From Draconibacterium aestuarii (GTDB taxonomy: Bacteria > Bacteroidota > Bacteroidia > Bacteroidales > Prolixibacteraceae): a DNA stretch of 64,000 nt. Below are positions 61,840 through 64,000 of this stretch, piece by piece (position 1 is the first letter of the stretch; every line of letters starts with the position of its first letter). Below the pieces are notes generated by a model. The model did no database searches. It worked only from the letters and a program-made list of their open reading frames with translations, and had not been told where the DNA came from. Where the stretch lies: NCBI GenBank assembly GCA_026671195.1, contig JAPOHD010000020.1, forward strand, positions 1 to 64,000, in the 5' to 3' direction. Both the position numbers and the translations under genes were made by a program.

Positions 61840-62871
61840 TTACGGAACAAGAATGACCTTATTTAATCCGGGTTGTTTGTTATAAAGTCGATTGAACCAG
61901 CTAGCTCCTTCGGAAAGCGGGGCAACAGCAGATATCATTTCATCAACCTTCACCTTGCCCGATGCCATTAAATCGAGCACCAATTCGTACTCGCCGTTAA
62001 TGGCACAACTTCCCAGCACCGACAATTCAGTCGTCACAATTTTTTGCAAAGGAACCACAACCTCAGGTTTTAAATTACCGACCAAAACGGCAGTACCTCC
62101 TTTTCGTAAACTATTGAGGCAAATATTCACGGTTTCTGAAATGCCAACTACTTCGAAACCAAAATCTGCTCCGCGGCCTTTGGTTAATTCCTTTATTTTT
62201 TCTGAAAGATTCTCAGTTGAACTTTTAAATGTGTGTGTGGCACCAAATTTTCTGGCCAGTTCCAGTTTCCCTTCATCCAAATCCACCGCAATGATTGGTG
62301 ATGCTCCGGCAATTTCGAGCATTTTTACGACGAATGTTCCTACCATTCCGGCACCAATTACAACGGCACTTTTCCCTGCCTGAATCTTTGAAACATTTAT
62401 GGTATGTGCCGCCACGGCAACGGGTTCAACCATCGCCGCCTCTTCAAAAGATACATTATCGGGTATTTTGTATAAAATGTGCGCGGGTACGGTAACAAAT
62501 TCAGCAAATGCCCCGTGTTTTTTAAAATCGAGCGGCGAAACTCCCAGCACTTTCCGGTTATCACTTAAATTGTAACGCCCCTGCAACGTGTACCAATCGT
62601 TAAGTGGATAAATGGTGGAATCGAAAGTTACACGATCCCCGATTTGCCATCCCTCAACGTCGTCACCAACTTTCGCAATCTCTCCCGAAGCTTCGTGTCC
62701 CATAATTAAGGGTGGTTGACGGCGACCGGTGCTTCCATCCATTCCATGCACATCGCTGCCACAAATTCCACATGCTTTTACGCGCACCAAAACTTCGTTT
62801 GCTGCAATTTTTGGAGTTGGAAAATCACGATAATTCAACTCCATGTATCTATCCAGAACAAGTGCTTTCAT
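61840..62871 (-). CDS. MDR-family dehydrogenase, structural-zinc cysteines missing
   Basis: 343 residues of the zinc-type alcohol dehydrogenase family. The catalytic zinc ligands are kept ('GICGSDVHGMDG', 'MGHEASGE', 'AMVEPVAVAAH'). The loop that normally carries four Cys for structural zinc reads 'PLNDWYTLQGRYNLSDNRK' at about 90-108, with no Cys, but is followed by the usual VLGVS. NAD-binding 'VVIGAGMVGTFVVKMLEIAG' is normal. It resembles polyol/threonine-type dehydrogenases, and may act on a sugar or polyol; the neighbours suggest sugar catabolism. Confidence 0.87.
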   Translation of the reverse strand: MKALVLDRYMELNYRDFPTPKIAANEVLVRVKACGICGSDVHGMDGSTGRRQPPLIMGHEASGEIAKVGDDVEGWQIGDRVTFDSTIYPLNDWYTLQGRYNLSDNRKVLGVSPLDFKKHGAFAEFVTVPAHILYKIPDNVSFEEAAMVEPVAVAAHTINVSKIQAGKSAVVIGAGMVGTFVVKMLEIAGASPIIAVDLDEGKLELARKFGATHTFKSSTENLSEKIKELTKGRGADFGFEVVGISETVNICLNSLRKGGTAVLVGNLKPEVVVPLQKIVTTELSVLGSCAINGEYELVLDLMASGKVKVDEMISAVAPLSEGASWFNRLYNKQPGLNKVILVP

Positions 62872-62949
62872 TTAAAAAGAATTGGAAGACCGAAGACGGA
62901 TAACGAAAGTAAAACCAACATCCGAATACAGCCTAAAATTTATTGTTTT

Positions 62950-64000
62950 CTATTGGAAACTCTCCTGTCCAAAACTATAAGTTTCGCCTTCAACAGTATT
63001 TTGCGCAACCAAACTTCCGGCATATCGCAAATTCAATTTATTCCCGAGTAATGATTTTACTTCTACCAAAACCAAGGTTCCCTGTTCCCAGGTAATTGAA
63101 ATTTCGAAACCACCTCTTGCTTTTAGTCCTGACACCTTGCCGGAAGCCAAAGCCGAAGGAAGTGCAGGAAGAATATCGATATAAAAATCGCCGTTTTCAT
63201 CGCGTAAATGCGACTGCAAAAGCATTTCAGTGATTCCCGAAGTTGCCCCAAAATTTCCGTCGATCTGAAAAGGAGGATGTGCATCAAATAAATTAAAATA
63301 CAAACCACCTTTATCCTGCATATTTGTTTCTTGCGAAAGCGAAGGAACCATCAGATTTTTAAGCAACAGGAAAGAATGATCGCCATCCAAAAGACGGGAC
63401 CAAAAGTTAATTTTCCAGGCACGCGACCACCCCGTTCCGCCATCACCACGATGCGAAAGGGTTACTTTACAAGCTTCAGCCAGTTCAGGAGTTGTTAAAG
63501 GATGAATTTCATTCCCGGGGTGTAATCCCCACAAATGTGATACATGGCGGTGTTCATTTTTCGGATCGTCCTTGTCTTCCAGCCACTCTTGCAACTGTCC
63601 GTACTGTCCGATTTGATTGGGAGCAATTTTTGCTCGTTTCTCCCCAAGCATTTGAGCAAAACCGGCATCAACACCTAATATATTGGCAGCCTCAATTGTA
63701 TTGGCAAACAAATTTCGAATAATTTGATGATCCATGGTCGGCGCCATAACCAGTCCTCCGTTTTCGGGACTATTACTTGGGCCACTCACCAGCCAACCCT
63801 GATTCGTTGGATCGGGCACCAGGTATTCAGCAAAAAAACGTGAAGCTTCTTTCAAAACCGGATAAGCACGATTTTTCAGATAATCTTTATCGCCTGTAAA
63901 CTGGTAGTGCCACCACAAATGCTGACTTAACCACGCTCCACCAGTAGGCCAAATGCCATGGTTTGCATGGTTTATTGGTGCGGCGCCCCGCCAGATATCG
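62950..64000 (-). CDS. GH95 alpha-L-fucosidase/glycosidase, 5' end outside the window
   Basis: C-terminal 350 residues only; the frame is open to the window edge, so the gene begins beyond 64000. 'NHANHGIWPTGGAWLSQHLW' continues into 'YLVPDPTNQGWLVSGPSNSP', 'MDHQIIRNLFANTIEAANIL', 'SHLWGLHPGNEIHPL' and 'FDAHPPFQIDGNFGATSGI'. These are typical of GH95 (alpha-1,2-L-fucosidase/alpha-L-galactosidase). C-terminal beta-domain ends at residue 'SFGQESFQ'. It lies 78 bases upstream of the dehydrogenase gene, likely the same operon. Confidence 0.88.
   Translation of the reverse strand, partial: DIWRGAAPINHANHGIWPTGGAWLSQHLWWHYQFTGDKDYLKNRAYPVLKEASRFFAEYLVPDPTNQGWLVSGPSNSPENGGLVMAPTMDHQIIRNLFANTIEAANILGVDAGFAQMLGEKRAKIAPNQIGQYGQLQEWLEDKDDPKNEHRHVSHLWGLHPGNEIHPLTTPELAEACKVTLSHRGDGGTGWSRAWKINFWSRLLDGDHSFLLLKNLMVPSLSQETNMQDKGGLYFNLFDAHPPFQIDGNFGATSGITEMLLQSHLRDENGDFYIDILPALPSALASGKVSGLKARGGFEISITWEQGTLVLVEVKSLLGNKLNLRYAGSLVAQNTVEGETYSFGQESFQ

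Overview
The window looks like a chromosomal segment of a Gram-negative, probably anaerobic or facultative Bacteroidota, most likely a marine/sediment Marinilabiliales-type organism. The reasons are: TonB-dependent receptors with N-terminal carboxypeptidase-regulatory-like domains, TAnnTTTG promoter elements, GH97/GH95/GHL10/GH9 hydrolases, many lipoproteins, and a moderate A+T content with in-place hairpin terminators. No rRNA, tRNA, CRISPR array, replication origin or prophage was seen. Family names come from reading the sequence, not from a database search.

Layout. 0.1-3.4 kb: housekeeping and unassigned genes (YdeI-like, radical SAM, MBL hydrolase, a coiled-coil membrane protein). 3.6-9.1 kb: two related TonB-dependent receptors placed tail to tail, both with a CxxC in the plug, plus a His-rich membrane protein; this suggests metal or metal-complex uptake. 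9.2-18.5 kb: small conserved proteins, an Ig-like lipoprotein, a PhoD-like phosphatase, an SO_0444-type metal efflux permease, RNase R and a TetR regulator. 19.0-32.1 kb: carbohydrate genes (GHL10, a GH9-CE4 fusion, GH97, pectate lyase, double cupin), with a BlaI/BlaR-like pair in the middle. The BlaR partner is a chimera ending in TonB-plug and TonB-C-terminal modules, and a 21-bp/105-bp higher-order tandem repeat follows it.

32.9-55.0 kb is the most distinctive region, a sulfur-metabolism island. It holds seven rhodanese-fold genes, nearly all exported, several of them lipoproteins, and two without the catalytic cysteine. It also has a Tat-exported molybdopterin oxidoreductase with ferredoxin and NrfD subunits (a polysulfide/thiosulfate reductase-type complex), a porin, a split pair of YeeE/YedE transporters, a tetraheme NapC/NirT cytochrome fused to a sulfatase-modifying-factor domain, a truncated haemoglobin, and two Crp/Fnr regulators. 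One regulator has TGTGA-type dyads upstream and the other a perfect FNR-type dyad. A plausible model is that small sulfur oxyanions or polysulfides cross the porin, are relayed as persulfide between periplasmic rhodaneses, are reduced by the quinol-linked molybdoenzyme, and are partly imported by YeeE/YedE, under redox or oxygen control. This model is inference. Between the sulfur genes, 46.6-50.6 kb carries mobile and repeat debris: hairpin elements, a 20-bp-phased repeat, a frameshifted transposase tail and a MITE-like element.

55.2-60.2 kb: a beta-barrel protein, a class III-like sirtuin, and dnaG followed by an FMN-binding protein and an epimerase. 60.7-64.0 kb (minus strand): GH95, zinc-type alcohol dehydrogenase and Gfo/Idh/MocA oxidoreductase, probably a sugar (perhaps fucoside) utilisation operon cut by the window edge.
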